DNA of 64,000 nt from Bog-473 sp963817735 (GCA_963817735.1 CAWFPP010000010.1:186001-250000); one strand, 5' to 3'. Positions 33,225 to 42,450 are shown, counted from the first letter of the stretch. The notes: generated by a model from the sequence alone, not told the origin. Made by a program: numbers and translations.

Positions 33225-33965
33225 GTGAGCCGCGTCGCAGTCGTCACGGGCGGTGGGTCCGGCATGGGCCGGGCCATCTGCGAGTTGCTGGCCCACCAGG
33301 GGAGGCAGGTCGGTGTGCTCGACATCGACGGCGATGCCGCCGACGCGGTGGCCAAGGACATCACGGCCTCCGGCGGCGCGGCCCGTGCGGCGCACGTCGA
33401 CGTGAGCGACCGAGCGGCCGTCGACGCCGCCCTCGACGAGGTCCGCTTCTCCTTCGGGCCGGTGGAGATCATGGTGACCAGCGCCGGCATCGAGGGCTTC
33501 GAGGACTTCCTCGCCATCACTCCCGCGGCCTGGGACCGGATGATGGCGGTCAACCTCACGGGCACCTTCCACTGCCTGCAGGCCGTGGTGCCCGACATGA
33601 TCGAGTCGGGCTGGGGTCGCATCGTGACCATCTCCTCGTCGTCGGCCCAGTCTGGGACCAGACGGATGGCCCACTACGTCGCCTCCAAGGGTGGGGTCAT
33701 CGCCTTCACCAAGGCGCTGGCCCTCGACCTGGCTCCGCACGGCATTACCGTCAACACGATCCCGCCCGGGGTCATCGACACGCCGATGATGCGGCGGCCC
33801 ATCAATGCGGGCACCATGAACCTGGACCAGGTGAAGGCGCGCGCCCCGCTGGGGCGGCTCGGCACGCCCGAGGACATCGCGGCCACCTGCGCGTTCTTGT
33901 GCTCCGAAGAGGCGGGCTACATCACGGGCCAGCAGATCAACGTCAACGGCGGCTGGTACCTGTGA
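33225..33965 (+). CDS. Short-chain dehydrogenase/reductase
   Basis: A 246-residue classical SDR: nucleotide motif TGGGSGMG, structural NAG equivalent TSAG, catalytic Ser in ISSSSAQSG and YVASK, then IPPGVIDTPM and the ITGQQINVNGG terminus. GTG start at 33225 after a GAGAG box. The stop overlaps the TauD-like start (GTGA), so SDR, TauD-like and amidohydrolase genes form a tight operon. Probably oxidises or reduces a hydroxyl/keto intermediate. Confidence 0.92.
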   Translation: MSRVAVVTGGGSGMGRAICELLAHQGRQVGVLDIDGDAADAVAKDITASGGAARAAHVDVSDRAAVDAALDEVRFSFGPVEIMVTSAGIEGFEDFLAITPAAWDRMMAVNLTGTFHCLQAVVPDMIESGWGRIVTISSSSAQSGTRRMAHYVASKGGVIAFTKALALDLAPHGITVNTIPPGVIDTPMMRRPINAGTMNLDQVKARAPLGRLGTPEDIAATCAFLCSEEAGYITGQQINVNGGWYL

Positions 33966-34843
33966 GGGTCGGCGTCTCGAACACCCTCACCACCGAGAAG
34001 CTCGGGGCGACGGTGGGCGCCGAGGTCGTCGGCGTCGATCGTGACCGCCTGCGGCGCGACGGCACGCTCCCGGCCGCTTGCATGGCCGCGCTTGAAGAGC
34101 ACGGGGTCCTCGTCTTCCGGGAGCTGCACATCGACGATGAGACGCAGATCGCCTTCTCGAGACAACTCGACGACGTGGGGAAGGCCGAGCCGGCCGAAGC
34201 GCCCACCATCTACATCGTGTCGCTCGACCCGGCAAAGAGCCGAACCGCGGCGTACACCCGGGGGACGTTCCACTGGCACATCGACGGCGCTCAGGACGAC
34301 GTCCCGACGAAGGCCACCATGCTGAGCGCGCACGCCATCGCCGCCACCGGCGGGGAGACGGAGTTCGCCAGCACGTACGCGGCCTACGACGACCTCGACG
34401 ACGACGAGAAGCGTCAGTTCGACGGCCTCCGCGTCGTGCACACGTTCGAGGCGTCACAGCGCCTGGTCAACCCGGATCCGTCCCCCGAGGAGCTGGCGCG
34501 CTGGCGGGAGAAGCCGGACAAGGAGCACCCGCTGGTCTGGCAGCACCGTTCGGGCCGGCGCTCGCTCGTGATCGGCGCCTCGGCGGCGCGCGTGGTCGGG
34601 CTGGACGACGACGAGGGAGCCTCCCTCCTGAACGGCCTGCTGGCGCGGGCCACGGTGCCCGAGCGGGTCTACCGCCACGAGTGGGCGGTGGGCGACCTGG
34701 TGCTCTGGGACAACACCGGTGTCATGCACCGCGCCCGCACCTACGACCCGGCGTCCGCCCGCGAGATGCACCGCACGACCATGCGCGGCGACGAGCCGAT
34801 CCGCCAGACGGTCCACGTCCACGGGGACAGCCGGCATGAGTGA
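33962..34843 (+). CDS. TauD/TfdA-family Fe(II)/2-oxoglutarate dioxygenase
   Basis: A 293-residue alpha-ketoglutarate-dependent dioxygenase. The facial triad is HxD in FHWHIDGA and the distal His in TGVMHRA; the 2-oxoglutarate-binding Arg follows the C-terminal stretch (REMHRTTMRG). Family members hydroxylate sulfonates, phenoxyacids or other carboxylates. It overlaps the SDR by 4 nt and the amidohydrolase by 8 nt, indicating coordinated function. Confidence 0.92.
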   Translation: MRVGVSNTLTTEKLGATVGAEVVGVDRDRLRRDGTLPAACMAALEEHGVLVFRELHIDDETQIAFSRQLDDVGKAEPAEAPTIYIVSLDPAKSRTAAYTRGTFHWHIDGAQDDVPTKATMLSAHAIAATGGETEFASTYAAYDDLDDDEKRQFDGLRVVHTFEASQRLVNPDPSPEELARWREKPDKEHPLVWQHRSGRRSLVIGASAARVVGLDDDEGASLLNGLLARATVPERVYRHEWAVGDLVLWDNTGVMHRARTYDPASAREMHRTTMRGDEPIRQTVHVHGDSRHE

Positions 34844-36080
34844 CGTCACCGTCCTGCGCGCCGATCGCTGGCTCGATGTCACCGCCGGCGTGGTGCGCTC
34901 GCCGGCCGTGCTGGTGGTCGACGGCAACCGGATCGTGGGCGTCAACCCGGCTGAGCTGCCGACCACGGCGACGGAGCTCGACCTCGGTGACGTGACCCTG
35001 CTGCCGGGCCTCATGGACATGGAGCTCAACATGCTCATCGGGGGACCGGGTGGGCCCGACGGGCTGCCCGACCCGATGCACGGCGTGAAGGACTCGCCGG
35101 TCTACCGGACGCTGCGCGGCGCGGTGAACTGCAACACGACGCTGATGGCCGGCTTCACGACCGTGCGCAACCTGGGCCTGATGGTCTACACGGCCGGCTT
35201 CCTGCTCGACGTGGACCTCGCCCGCGCCGTCGACCAGGGGTGGTTCCCCGGCCCCCGCATCTTTCCGGCCGGCCACGCCATCACGCCCACGGGCGGTCAC
35301 CTCGACCCAACCATGTTCCAGGGGCTGGCGCCGGGCATCATGCCGCAGAGCGTGGAGTCGGGCATCGCCAACGGCGTCTCCGAGGTGCGCAAGTCGGTGC
35401 GCTACCAGATGAAGTACGGGGCCAAGCTCATCAAGATCTCGGCGTCGGGCGGCGTGATGTCGTTCAGCTCGGCGGCCGGGGCCCAGCAGTACTCCGACGA
35501 GGAGCTGGCGGCCATCGTCGACGAGGCGCACCGCAACGGCCTGCGCGTCGCCGCCCACGCCCACGGCGACGCCGGCATCCGGGCCTGCATCCGGGCCGGG
35601 GTCGACTGCATCGAGCACGGGTCACTGGCCAGCGACGACACCCTCGAGCTGATGGCCCGGTCGGGGACGTTCCTGGTCGGCACGACGGCGCTGGCCGACC
35701 ACATGGCCATCGACCGCATCCACCCGATACTGCAGAAGAAGGCGGCCGAGATCTTCCCGCAGGCCCGCCGGATGTTCGCCAAGGCGCTGGCGGCCGGGGT
35801 CAAGATCGCCTGCGGCTCCGACGCGCCCGCCATCCCGCACGGGACGCAGGCCGACGAGCTCGTCGCCATGGTGGACCGGGGCATGACGCCGACCCAGGCG
35901 CTGCAGGCGGCCACGCTCACCAGCGCCGACCTCGTGGAGCGGTCCCACGACCTCGGGCAACTCGCCTCCGGCTACCTGGCCGACGTCATCGCCGTCCCCG
36001 GCGATCCCACGGAGGACATCAAGGTCACCAAGAACGTCAGCTTCGTCATGAAGGACGGCCTGGTCTACAAGGGCGCGTGA
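34836..36080 (+). CDS. Amidohydrolase-1 family protein lacking the HxH motif
   Basis: A 414-residue TIM-barrel amidohydrolase of the imidazolonepropionase/Sgx9260-like type. The carbamylated-Lys candidate K200 (KLIKISASGG), metal His H241 (AAHAHG), H261 (IEHGS) and Asp D329 (CGSDAP) are intact. The first metal motif, normally PGLIDxHxH, reads PGLMDMELN (57-65): both histidines are replaced. A mononuclear or altered metal site is possible, or loss of activity. The rest is full length and under no obvious decay. It is the third gene of the SDR-TauD-amidohydrolase operon. Confidence 0.85.
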   Translation: MSDVTVLRADRWLDVTAGVVRSPAVLVVDGNRIVGVNPAELPTTATELDLGDVTLLPGLMDMELNMLIGGPGGPDGLPDPMHGVKDSPVYRTLRGAVNCNTTLMAGFTTVRNLGLMVYTAGFLLDVDLARAVDQGWFPGPRIFPAGHAITPTGGHLDPTMFQGLAPGIMPQSVESGIANGVSEVRKSVRYQMKYGAKLIKISASGGVMSFSSAAGAQQYSDEELAAIVDEAHRNGLRVAAHAHGDAGIRACIRAGVDCIEHGSLASDDTLELMARSGTFLVGTTALADHMAIDRIHPILQKKAAEIFPQARRMFAKALAAGVKIACGSDAPAIPHGTQADELVAMVDRGMTPTQALQAATLTSADLVERSHDLGQLASGYLADVIAVPGDPTEDIKVTKNVSFVMKDGLVYKGA

Positions 36081-36196
36081 TCACCCCGCCGGCGGGCCGG
36101 AGTTGATAGAGAGGGGGATTGTCGCCGAAGATCCAACGGGGGCAAGCCCGCCCGCTGGGCAGAATCCGGTCCAGGCGAACCATTGAGAGGGAAGGT

Positions 36197-36757
36197 GTGA
36201 GCGTGACGCACGTGATCCTGGGGGACCTGAGCGTTTCCTCCGAAAACATGGCGCTGCTGATCCTCCGGGTGGCGGTCGGCGTCGTCTTCCTGGCCCACGG
36301 CATCAACCACATCTACGGCGGCGGCAAGATCGCCGGCACGGCGCGCTGGTTCGAGTCACTCGGCATGAAGCCCGGCATCCTGCACGCCTGGATGGCCAGC
36401 CTGGTCGAGGTGGCCGCCGGCGCGGCGCTCGTGCTGGGCCTCTTCACCCCGGTCGCCGCCGCCGGCGTCGTCGGCGTCATGCTGGTGGCCTTCATCACCA
36501 ACCACATGAAGAACGGCTTCTTCATCTTCCGGCCGGGTGAGGGCTACGAGTACGTCATGACCCTGACCCTCGTGGCCATCGCCATCGGGACGATTGGGCC
36601 CGGCCAGTGGAGCATCGACGGCCACATCGGCGCGCTGCAGCACCTGTGGGGCTGGCCCGGCTTCGGCATCGCGGTCGGTGCGGGTGGTCTCGGTGCGGCC
36701 GGGCTGCTCGGCGCGTACTGGCGCCCGGAGAAGCCGGCCGCCGCCGGCGACTCCTGA
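36197..36757 (+). CDS. DoxX-family membrane protein
   Basis: A 186-residue integral membrane protein with four to five helices: LLILRVAVGVVFLAHGINH, LVEVAAGAALVLGLFTPVAA, VVGVMLVAFI, MTLTLVAIAIGTI and a C-terminal hydrophobic stretch. DoxX proteins are linked to quinone/thiol redox at the membrane. The GTG at 36197 is preceded by GAGAGGGAAG. It is the last gene of the rightward block and is convergent with the SDR at 36783. Confidence 0.85.
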   Translation: MSVTHVILGDLSVSSENMALLILRVAVGVVFLAHGINHIYGGGKIAGTARWFESLGMKPGILHAWMASLVEVAAGAALVLGLFTPVAAAGVVGVMLVAFITNHMKNGFFIFRPGEGYEYVMTLTLVAIAIGTIGPGQWSIDGHIGALQHLWGWPGFGIAVGAGGLGAAGLLGAYWRPEKPAAAGDS

Positions 36758-36782
36758 GCCGCTCAGGAAGACCGCGCCGCCG

Positions 36783-37616
36783 TCAGTCCCAGCTGCGGGC
36801 CAGCAGGAACCCTGCGGCCGCGTTGGCCGGCGGGAACGAGTTGGTGATCCCGGAGCTCACGTAGCCGACGTCGCTGATCAGGGTGATGCCCGAAATCGCC
36901 GCCGCGGCGTCGCTGCAGAGGAAGACCAGCGGGTAGGCCTGCTCGAGCGGGGTGGAGGCCTCGATGCCCGTCTCCTCGCGGTAGTCGGCGCCGAAGCCGA
37001 GCCACATCTCCGCGTTGGCCTGCGCCAACGGGGTGTCCGTCGGGCCGGGGCAGATGGCGTTGATGCGGATGCCCTGCTTCAGCAGGGGGAAGGCCTCGCG
37101 GGCCACGTAGGCGCAGACCGCCTGCTTGGAGTGGAAGTAGTCGGCGTAGCCGTGCTCCTGGGCCCACGCCGCGCCGGAGTCGAAGTCGGGCGTGTCGAGG
37201 TACTCCTTGATCTCGCCGAGGCTGGCCTCCCAGCCCAGGCCGGCGGCGGACGAAATGAAGCCGATGGCGGAGCCGCGGGGCAGCATCCCCCCGGCCAGCA
37301 TCCGGTTGATGAGGTGGCGGTGGCCGACGAAGTTGATCTTCTCGATCCCGGGCGTGCCGTCGGCCACACCGGCGCACGAGAACAGCGCGTGGATCGGCCC
37401 CCCGCACTCGTCGACCGCGGCGTCGATGGAGGCCTCCTCGGCCAGGTTGACGTGGATCGCCTTGGCGCCGGGCAGCTTCACCTCGGCGAAGTCCATCACG
37501 ACGACCTCGGCGCCGGCGTCCTGCACCAGCTCGGCCGCAGCGGCGCCCATGCCGGTGGCGCCCCCGACGACCAGGACTCGCTTCCCGTCGTAGCGGAATG
37601 CATCGAACAGTGACAT
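36783..37616 (-). CDS. SDR resembling 3-alpha-hydroxysteroid dehydrogenases
   Basis: A 277-residue SDR with VVGGATGMG, catalytic Ser in ISSAAGLG and YFHSK. The roughly 35-residue insertion between Ser and Tyr (EIKEYLDTPDFDSGAAW) is characteristic of the 3-alpha-HSD/carbonyl reductase subgroup. A strong AGGAGGAG box precedes the ATG. A steroid-type or other bulky alcohol substrate is possible but not proven. It begins the downstream end of a minus-strand series of acyl-CoA genes. Confidence 0.88.
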   Translation of the reverse strand: MSLFDAFRYDGKRVLVVGGATGMGAAAAELVQDAGAEVVVMDFAEVKLPGAKAIHVNLAEEASIDAAVDECGGPIHALFSCAGVADGTPGIEKINFVGHRHLINRMLAGGMLPRGSAIGFISSAAGLGWEASLGEIKEYLDTPDFDSGAAWAQEHGYADYFHSKQAVCAYVAREAFPLLKQGIRINAICPGPTDTPLAQANAEMWLGFGADYREETGIEASTPLEQAYPLVFLCSDAAAAISGITLISDVGYVSSGITNSFPPANAAAGFLLARSWD

Positions 37617-37649
37617 GTGTCTCCTCCTGAATTAGCGCAACAAACGAAT

Positions 37650-37694
37650 GAACGACCTGAACGACCTGAACGACATGGACGACCTGGACGACAT
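37650..37694. repeat. Five 9-bp tandem repeats in an intergenic gap
   Basis: Five consecutive 9-base units of the form GAACGACCT with changes at up to two positions, between the SDR start and the CoA-transferase stop. No gene is supported here. Confidence 0.85.
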
Positions 37695-37719
37695 GAACGG
37701 GTGCGAACGGACGACGCGT

Positions 37720-38937
37720 CTACCCGACGACGGAGCGAACCTTGAGGTCCACGATGGTATCCCAGTCGACCCCGACTTCTTCGAGAATGGCGTCGCCGTG
37801 CTCGTTGAACTCGGGGGCCCGTCGCACCGGTGCGGGCTCGCCGCCGAACTGCACGGGTGAGGCCACCAATTGGAAGGGCGTGCCGCCCGCCGTCTCGCAG
37901 TCCTGCATGTAGCCGTTGGCGATGGCCTGCGGGTCGACGGCGCACTCGAGCGTGTCCTGCACGACGCACCACTGCCCGGTGAAGTCGGCCAGGCGCTCAC
38001 GCCATTCCGCCACCGTGTGCTCGGCGAACGCCTCCTCTATGAGGCCCTGCGCCTCGATGCTGTTCTCGACCAGCCCGGCGTGGTCGGCGAAGCGGGGGTC
38101 GGTGCCGAGCTCGGGCCGGCCGACGGCCACGCAGAGCTCGGCCCAGTAGCGGCTGGCCTGCAGGCAGCAGAACGAAAGGGCGCGCTCGTCCTTGGTCTCG
38201 TAGTTGCGCACCAATGGGTTCAGCCGCGGCGCGTTGGCCGGCGGGCCGCCCCAGGGCTTGCCGCTGACGAGGGAGAGGGCGAAGGCCTGGCCCATGGCCC
38301 ACATGCCCGTGCCCAGCAGCGAGACGTCGACCGTCGTGGCCTCGCCGGTCCGCTCCCGGTGGAAGAGCGCGCCCATGATGCCGCCGGCGATGGTCATGGC
38401 ACCGATGGAGTCGCCGAAGCCGGGCCCGGGCGGTCCGGGGAGTCGCTCCTCGTCGGCGGGCTTCACCCCGAGGGAGACGCCGGCGCGGTACCAGAAGGAG
38501 AGGGAGTCGTAGGAGCCCTTGTCGGCGTCGGGGCCGCGCTCTCCCTGTCCGGTGCCGGCGACGTAGATGATGTTCGGGTTGTGTGCGCGGATGTCCTCGA
38601 GCTCGATGTTGAGCTTCTTGCGCACCCGCGGCAGCTTGTTGATCAGGAACACGTCCGCCGTGGCCGCCAGCTTGTAGAGGATGTCGAGGCCCTCGGGCGT
38701 GGTGAGGTCGAGCGCCAGGCTGCGCTTGCCCCGGTTCGAGTGCTCGAGCAGGGCATGGACGTCGCCACCGATCGACACCACGCCGGTGGCGGCGAGGCCC
38801 CGCATGGCGTCGCCGCGCTCGATCGGCTCGATCTTGATCACGTCGGCGCCCCAATCGGCCAGGAGCGCCGAGGCCGCGGGCACGAAGGTGTGCTCGGCCA
38901 CTTCGAGGACGCGGACGCCCTCCATCACTGCGGTCAC
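37720..38937 (-). CDS. CaiB/BaiF (class III) CoA transferase
   Basis: A 405-residue family III CoA transferase that moves CoA between carboxylic acids, here probably to activate a catabolic acid. VLEVAEHTFVPAASALLADWGADVIKIEP is split across the usual N-terminal Rossmann part (positions about 10-38), NRGKRSLALDL follows, and the catalytic Asp is in GPGFGDSIGAM. The GTG at 38937 has GGGAGG 6 nt upstream; later ATG codons are possible. Substrate acid is unknown. Confidence 0.92.
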   Translation of the reverse strand: MTAVMEGVRVLEVAEHTFVPAASALLADWGADVIKIEPIERGDAMRGLAATGVVSIGGDVHALLEHSNRGKRSLALDLTTPEGLDILYKLAATADVFLINKLPRVRKKLNIELEDIRAHNPNIIYVAGTGQGERGPDADKGSYDSLSFWYRAGVSLGVKPADEERLPGPPGPGFGDSIGAMTIAGGIMGALFHRERTGEATTVDVSLLGTGMWAMGQAFALSLVSGKPWGGPPANAPRLNPLVRNYETKDERALSFCCLQASRYWAELCVAVGRPELGTDPRFADHAGLVENSIEAQGLIEEAFAEHTVAEWRERLADFTGQWCVVQDTLECAVDPQAIANGYMQDCETAGGTPFQLVASPVQFGGEPAPVRRAPEFNEHGDAILEEVGVDWDTIVDLKVRSVVG

Positions 38938-39062
38938 TGCGTGCCTCCCTCTGTTCGCCCTGCTCGGGGGTCTTCCCGGGCTTCGCGCGAATCCTGAAAC
39001 TGACATCGACGTCGACAATAGCCCTGTGTCCGGATGGGTCGCCCCCCGGGTTCCGCCGGGCC

Positions 39063-40046
39063 TCATGCCGGGGGGGTCACCCCGAGCAGCACCTTGCCCA
39101 CGGCGCGGCCGTCGGCGACGTGGCGCAGGGCGGTCACCACGTCGGCCAGGTCGAACTCGGCTCCGATGAGGGGGGCGGCCCGGCCCTCGGCCAGGAGGTC
39201 GAGGAGTTCGCGGTCGTTGCGCGCCACCTCGCCGGCGTGGTGGGTGACGAAGTCCCGGAACTGGAACCCGAGGATGTGGATGCCCTTGAGCAGCACCAGG
39301 TTCAAGGGGATGCGCGGGATGGAGCCGGCGGCGTAGCCCACGGTCACGAAGCGGCCGCCGTAGTGCAGCGAGCGGAGGGCCGGTTCGGCCAGGTCGCCCC
39401 CCACCGGGTCGATGACGACGTCGGCACCGCCCGGCAGGGCGTCGCGCAGCGCCTGCCGCAGGTCTCCGGCGCGGTGGTCGATCAGCCGCTCGGCTCCGCA
39501 CGCCTTCGCCGCCGCCAATTTCTCGGGGGACGAGGCGACGGCCGTCACGGTGGCACCCAGCGCGGCGCCGAGCTGCACCGCGGCCGAGCCGACGCCACCC
39601 CCGGCGCCGAGCACGACGAGCTCTTCGCCGGGCTGCAGGGCCGCCACCGAGCGCAGCACGTGGTACGCCGTCTTGTACGCGACACCGAAGGCGGCGGCCA
39701 CGCGGTCGTCCACCTCGTCAGGGATCGGCGTGAGCGCGCCGGCGCCGACCACCACCTCGTCGGCGAAGGCGCCGACGAAGCAGGAGCCGAAGACCCGCCG
39801 GCCGGCGCCCAGATGCTCGACGCCGTCGCCGACCTCGGTGATCACCCCGGCGAACTCGCTGCCCGTGATGAAGGGCAGGGGAGCCGACATCTGGTAGGTG
39901 TTGGCGATCACCAGCAGGTCGGGAAAGTTGATGGCCCCCACGTGGACGCGCACCCTCGCCTCGCCGGCGCCGAGCGCCGGAACCGGGACGTCGGTCACCG
40001 TGACGACCTCGGGCCCGCCGTAGGTCGAGCACAACGCGGCGCGCAT
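39063..40046 (-). CDS. NADPH:quinone oxidoreductase-like MDR protein
   Basis: A 327-residue medium-chain dehydrogenase/reductase without the structural zinc Cys cluster. GSEFAGVITEVGDGV, LGAGGGVGSAAVQLGAALGA and VIDPVGGDLAEPALRSL are the quinone oxidoreductase (Zeta-crystallin-like) signatures. It sits between the CoA transferase and the phosphotransferase on the same strand, 10 nt after the latter, so it is in that operon. Confidence 0.92.
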   Translation of the reverse strand: MRAALCSTYGGPEVVTVTDVPVPALGAGEARVRVHVGAINFPDLLVIANTYQMSAPLPFITGSEFAGVITEVGDGVEHLGAGRRVFGSCFVGAFADEVVVGAGALTPIPDEVDDRVAAAFGVAYKTAYHVLRSVAALQPGEELVVLGAGGGVGSAAVQLGAALGATVTAVASSPEKLAAAKACGAERLIDHRAGDLRQALRDALPGGADVVIDPVGGDLAEPALRSLHYGGRFVTVGYAAGSIPRIPLNLVLLKGIHILGFQFRDFVTHHAGEVARNDRELLDLLAEGRAAPLIGAEFDLADVVTALRHVADGRAVGKVLLGVTPPA

Positions 40047-40056
40047 CAGCTGATCC

Positions 40057-41127
40057 TTACGCCGTCACCGAGTAGTCGGTCGACGCGGCCAGGTCGGCTG
40101 CCGACTGCATGAGATCGAGCACGACCGCACCGAACGCCTGCAGCTTCTCGTCGCCTCCGGCCCGCTGGTAGCCCTGCTCCAGCACGACTGCCAGCTTCCA
40201 CTTGGCCAGCACGCAGTAGTAGTCGATGTCGTCGACCTGCCGGCCCGACGTCTTCGAATAGTGCGCCAGGACCTCGTCCCGCGACGGCATGCCCGTCATG
40301 TCGACGTAGCCGCCCGTCCTGTCCTCGTCGCTGCTGGTGTCGTCGGGCCAGGACTGCACGACCCAGCCCAGGTCGAGCTTGGGATCTCCCACCGTGCCCA
40401 TCTCCCAGTCCACGATGGCGGCCAGCCGCGCCGGCGCGCCGTTCTCGAACATCACGTTGGCGAACTGGTAGTCGCCGTGCATCAACCCGGGGATGTAGTC
40501 GATGGGCCGATGCGCCCGCAGCCACGCCGCCGCCTCGTCGAAGCCGGGGAGCTCGCGGCCCTTGATGCGCTCCAGGAAGGCCGACCAGCGGTCCACCTGA
40601 CGCTCGTGGAAGCCCTCGGGCCGGCCCAGGTCCGCCAGTCCCTTGGCCTGCCAGTCGACGTTGCCCAGCAGCGCGATCCCCTCGACCAGCTGGAAGGCGA
40701 GGCCCCGCCGCGCCTCGAGGTCCGTGTCGAAGGGCGCCGGCCACTGCCGCCGGGTCGACATGGGGGACCAGCCGTCCACGAACCCCATCAGGTAGAAGGT
40801 GCGGCCCAGCACGGACGTGTCGGTGCACAGGGCGACGGCCTCGGTGTGGGGGACGTTGGTCCCGGTGAGTGCCTCGATGATGCGCCACTCGCGCACGATG
40901 CCGTCGTCGCGCGAGGCCGGCGCGCTGGGCGGTGGGATGCGCATCGCACAGTGCAGGTCGCCGCGCCGCAGCTCGTAGATCTCGTTCTGGCTCCCCCCGG
41001 AGATGTAGCCGTGCTCGAGCGGCGCCCCGACCCCGAGGCCCTGGCTGTCGAGCCAGGCGGTCAGCTTGTCGACGTCGGCGATCGTCGGCACGTCGCCGAT
41101 CGGTTCGGAATCTTCGATCACGCTCAC
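40057..41127 (-). CDS. Aminoglycoside-phosphotransferase-fold kinase (ACAD10/11 N-domain type)
   Basis: A 356-residue APH-fold protein with catalytic loop MHGDYQFANVMF and metal-binding IVDWEMGTVGDPKLDLGW. In ACAD10/ACAD11 this fold phosphorylates 4-hydroxyacyl-CoAs before an acyl-CoA dehydrogenase acts. Here the gene overlaps the acyl-CoA dehydrogenase stop (GTGA at 41124-41127), the same pairing as separate proteins. A 4-hydroxyacid role is therefore a reasonable inference rather than antibiotic resistance. Confidence 0.88.
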   Translation of the reverse strand: MSVIEDSEPIGDVPTIADVDKLTAWLDSQGLGVGAPLEHGYISGGSQNEIYELRRGDLHCAMRIPPPSAPASRDDGIVREWRIIEALTGTNVPHTEAVALCTDTSVLGRTFYLMGFVDGWSPMSTRRQWPAPFDTDLEARRGLAFQLVEGIALLGNVDWQAKGLADLGRPEGFHERQVDRWSAFLERIKGRELPGFDEAAAWLRAHRPIDYIPGLMHGDYQFANVMFENGAPARLAAIVDWEMGTVGDPKLDLGWVVQSWPDDTSSDEDRTGGYVDMTGMPSRDEVLAHYSKTSGRQVDDIDYYCVLAKWKLAVVLEQGYQRAGGDEKLQAFGAVVLDLMQSAADLAASTDYSVTA

Positions 41128-42425
41128 AGGTTCCCGACCTCCAACTCCAAGTACTGGCCGTACTTCGCCCTGGCCGCCTCCTGCCGCTTGGGCAACCACT
41201 GGGTGGGCCAGATGTCGTCGCTCTCCTTGTAGTCACGCAGCACCTGGCGGGCCACGGTGACCTTGTGCACCTCGGTCGGTCCGTCGGCCAGGCCCATCAC
41301 CGCGGCGCCGTGCACCATGCCCATGAAGGGCATCTCGTTGGTGGTGCCCAGCGCCCCGTGGATCTGCATGGCCCGCCACGCGATGTCGTGCAGCACGGTG
41401 GGCATGACCACCTTCGCCGTCGCGATGTCCTTGCGCACCCGCTTGTAGTCGTTGTACTTGTCGATCTCCCACGCGGTGTAGAGCACGAACAGGCGGAACT
41501 GAATCAGCTGGGCGTACGAGTCGGCAATATAGCCCTGCACGAACTGCTTGTCGGCCAGCTTGCTGCCGGCGGTCTCCCGGCTGAGCGCACGTTCGCACAT
41601 CATGTCGATGGCCTTCTGGGCCATGCCGATGGTGCGCATTGCGTGGTGGATCCGCCCGCCGCCGAGACGCGTCTGGGCGATCACGAAGGCCTGGCCCTCA
41701 CCGCCCAGGAGCGCCTCCTCGGGGACGCGCACATCCTCGTAGTGGATCAGTGCGTGGGAGCCCTCGTTGACCGGCTCGCCGAAGAGGCCGACGTTGCGCA
41801 CGATCTGCACGCCGGGCGTGTCGGTCGGCACCAGGAACATCGACATGCCCTTGTACGGGCTGACGTCGCTGTTGGTGACCGCCATGACGATGAGGAACGA
41901 CGCCGTCTTGGCGTTGGACGAGAAGTACTTCCACCCGTTGATCACCCACTCGTCACCGTCCTTGACGGCCTGCGTCTTGAACATGGTCGGGTCGGCCCCC
42001 GCGTGCGGCTCCGTCATGGAGTAGCTCGAGAAGCACTCGCCGTTGAGCAGCGGCTGCAGGTAGCGCTCCTTCTGCTCGTCGGTGCCGTAGTGGGCGATGA
42101 TCTCGGCGTTGCCGGTGTCGGGGGCCTGGCAGCCGAACACGACCGACGCCCACTGCGACCGTCCCAGGATCTCGTTGAGCAGCGCCAGCTTCAGCTGGCC
42201 GAAGCCCTGGCCGCCCAGCTCGGGCCCCAGGTGCGTGGCCCACAAGCCCTGGCGCCGCACCTCTTCCTTCAACGGGTCGATCGCCTCCCGGCGCTTGCCC
42301 TCCAGCGGCACGAATTGCAGGTGCGGGAACACGAGGTCGAGCGGCTCGACCTCCTCGCGGACGAACTGGTCCACCCAGTCGAGCTTCGCTTGGTACTCAG
42401 GATCTGTTTCGAAGTCCCACGCCAT
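41124..42425 (-). CDS. Acyl-CoA dehydrogenase (ACAD10/11-like)
   Basis: A 433-residue acyl-CoA dehydrogenase, longer than short-chain types and close to ACAD10/11 ACAD domains. YSMTEPHAGADPTMFKTQA and INGWKYFSSNA are FAD/substrate-binding signatures; LGGGRIHHAMRTIGMAQKA and QIHGALGTTNEMP occur in the C-terminal half. First gene of a minus-strand operon with the APH-fold kinase and the quinone oxidoreductase. Divergent from a TetR gene whose start lies inside a palindrome at 42451-42465. Confidence 0.92.
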   Translation of the reverse strand: MAWDFETDPEYQAKLDWVDQFVREEVEPLDLVFPHLQFVPLEGKRREAIDPLKEEVRRQGLWATHLGPELGGQGFGQLKLALLNEILGRSQWASVVFGCQAPDTGNAEIIAHYGTDEQKERYLQPLLNGECFSSYSMTEPHAGADPTMFKTQAVKDGDEWVINGWKYFSSNAKTASFLIVMAVTNSDVSPYKGMSMFLVPTDTPGVQIVRNVGLFGEPVNEGSHALIHYEDVRVPEEALLGGEGQAFVIAQTRLGGGRIHHAMRTIGMAQKAIDMMCERALSRETAGSKLADKQFVQGYIADSYAQLIQFRLFVLYTAWEIDKYNDYKRVRKDIATAKVVMPTVLHDIAWRAMQIHGALGTTNEMPFMGMVHGAAVMGLADGPTEVHKVTVARQVLRDYKESDDIWPTQWLPKRQEAARAKYGQYLELEVGNL

Positions 42426-42450
42426 GTGCCACCCTCCCTCGGTCGGGAAT

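Noticed and set aside
37648..37860. 70-codon frame over the 9-bp tandem repeats
   Set aside because: The Asn-Asp-Leu repeats reflect the DNA repeat and it runs into the CoA-transferase gene.
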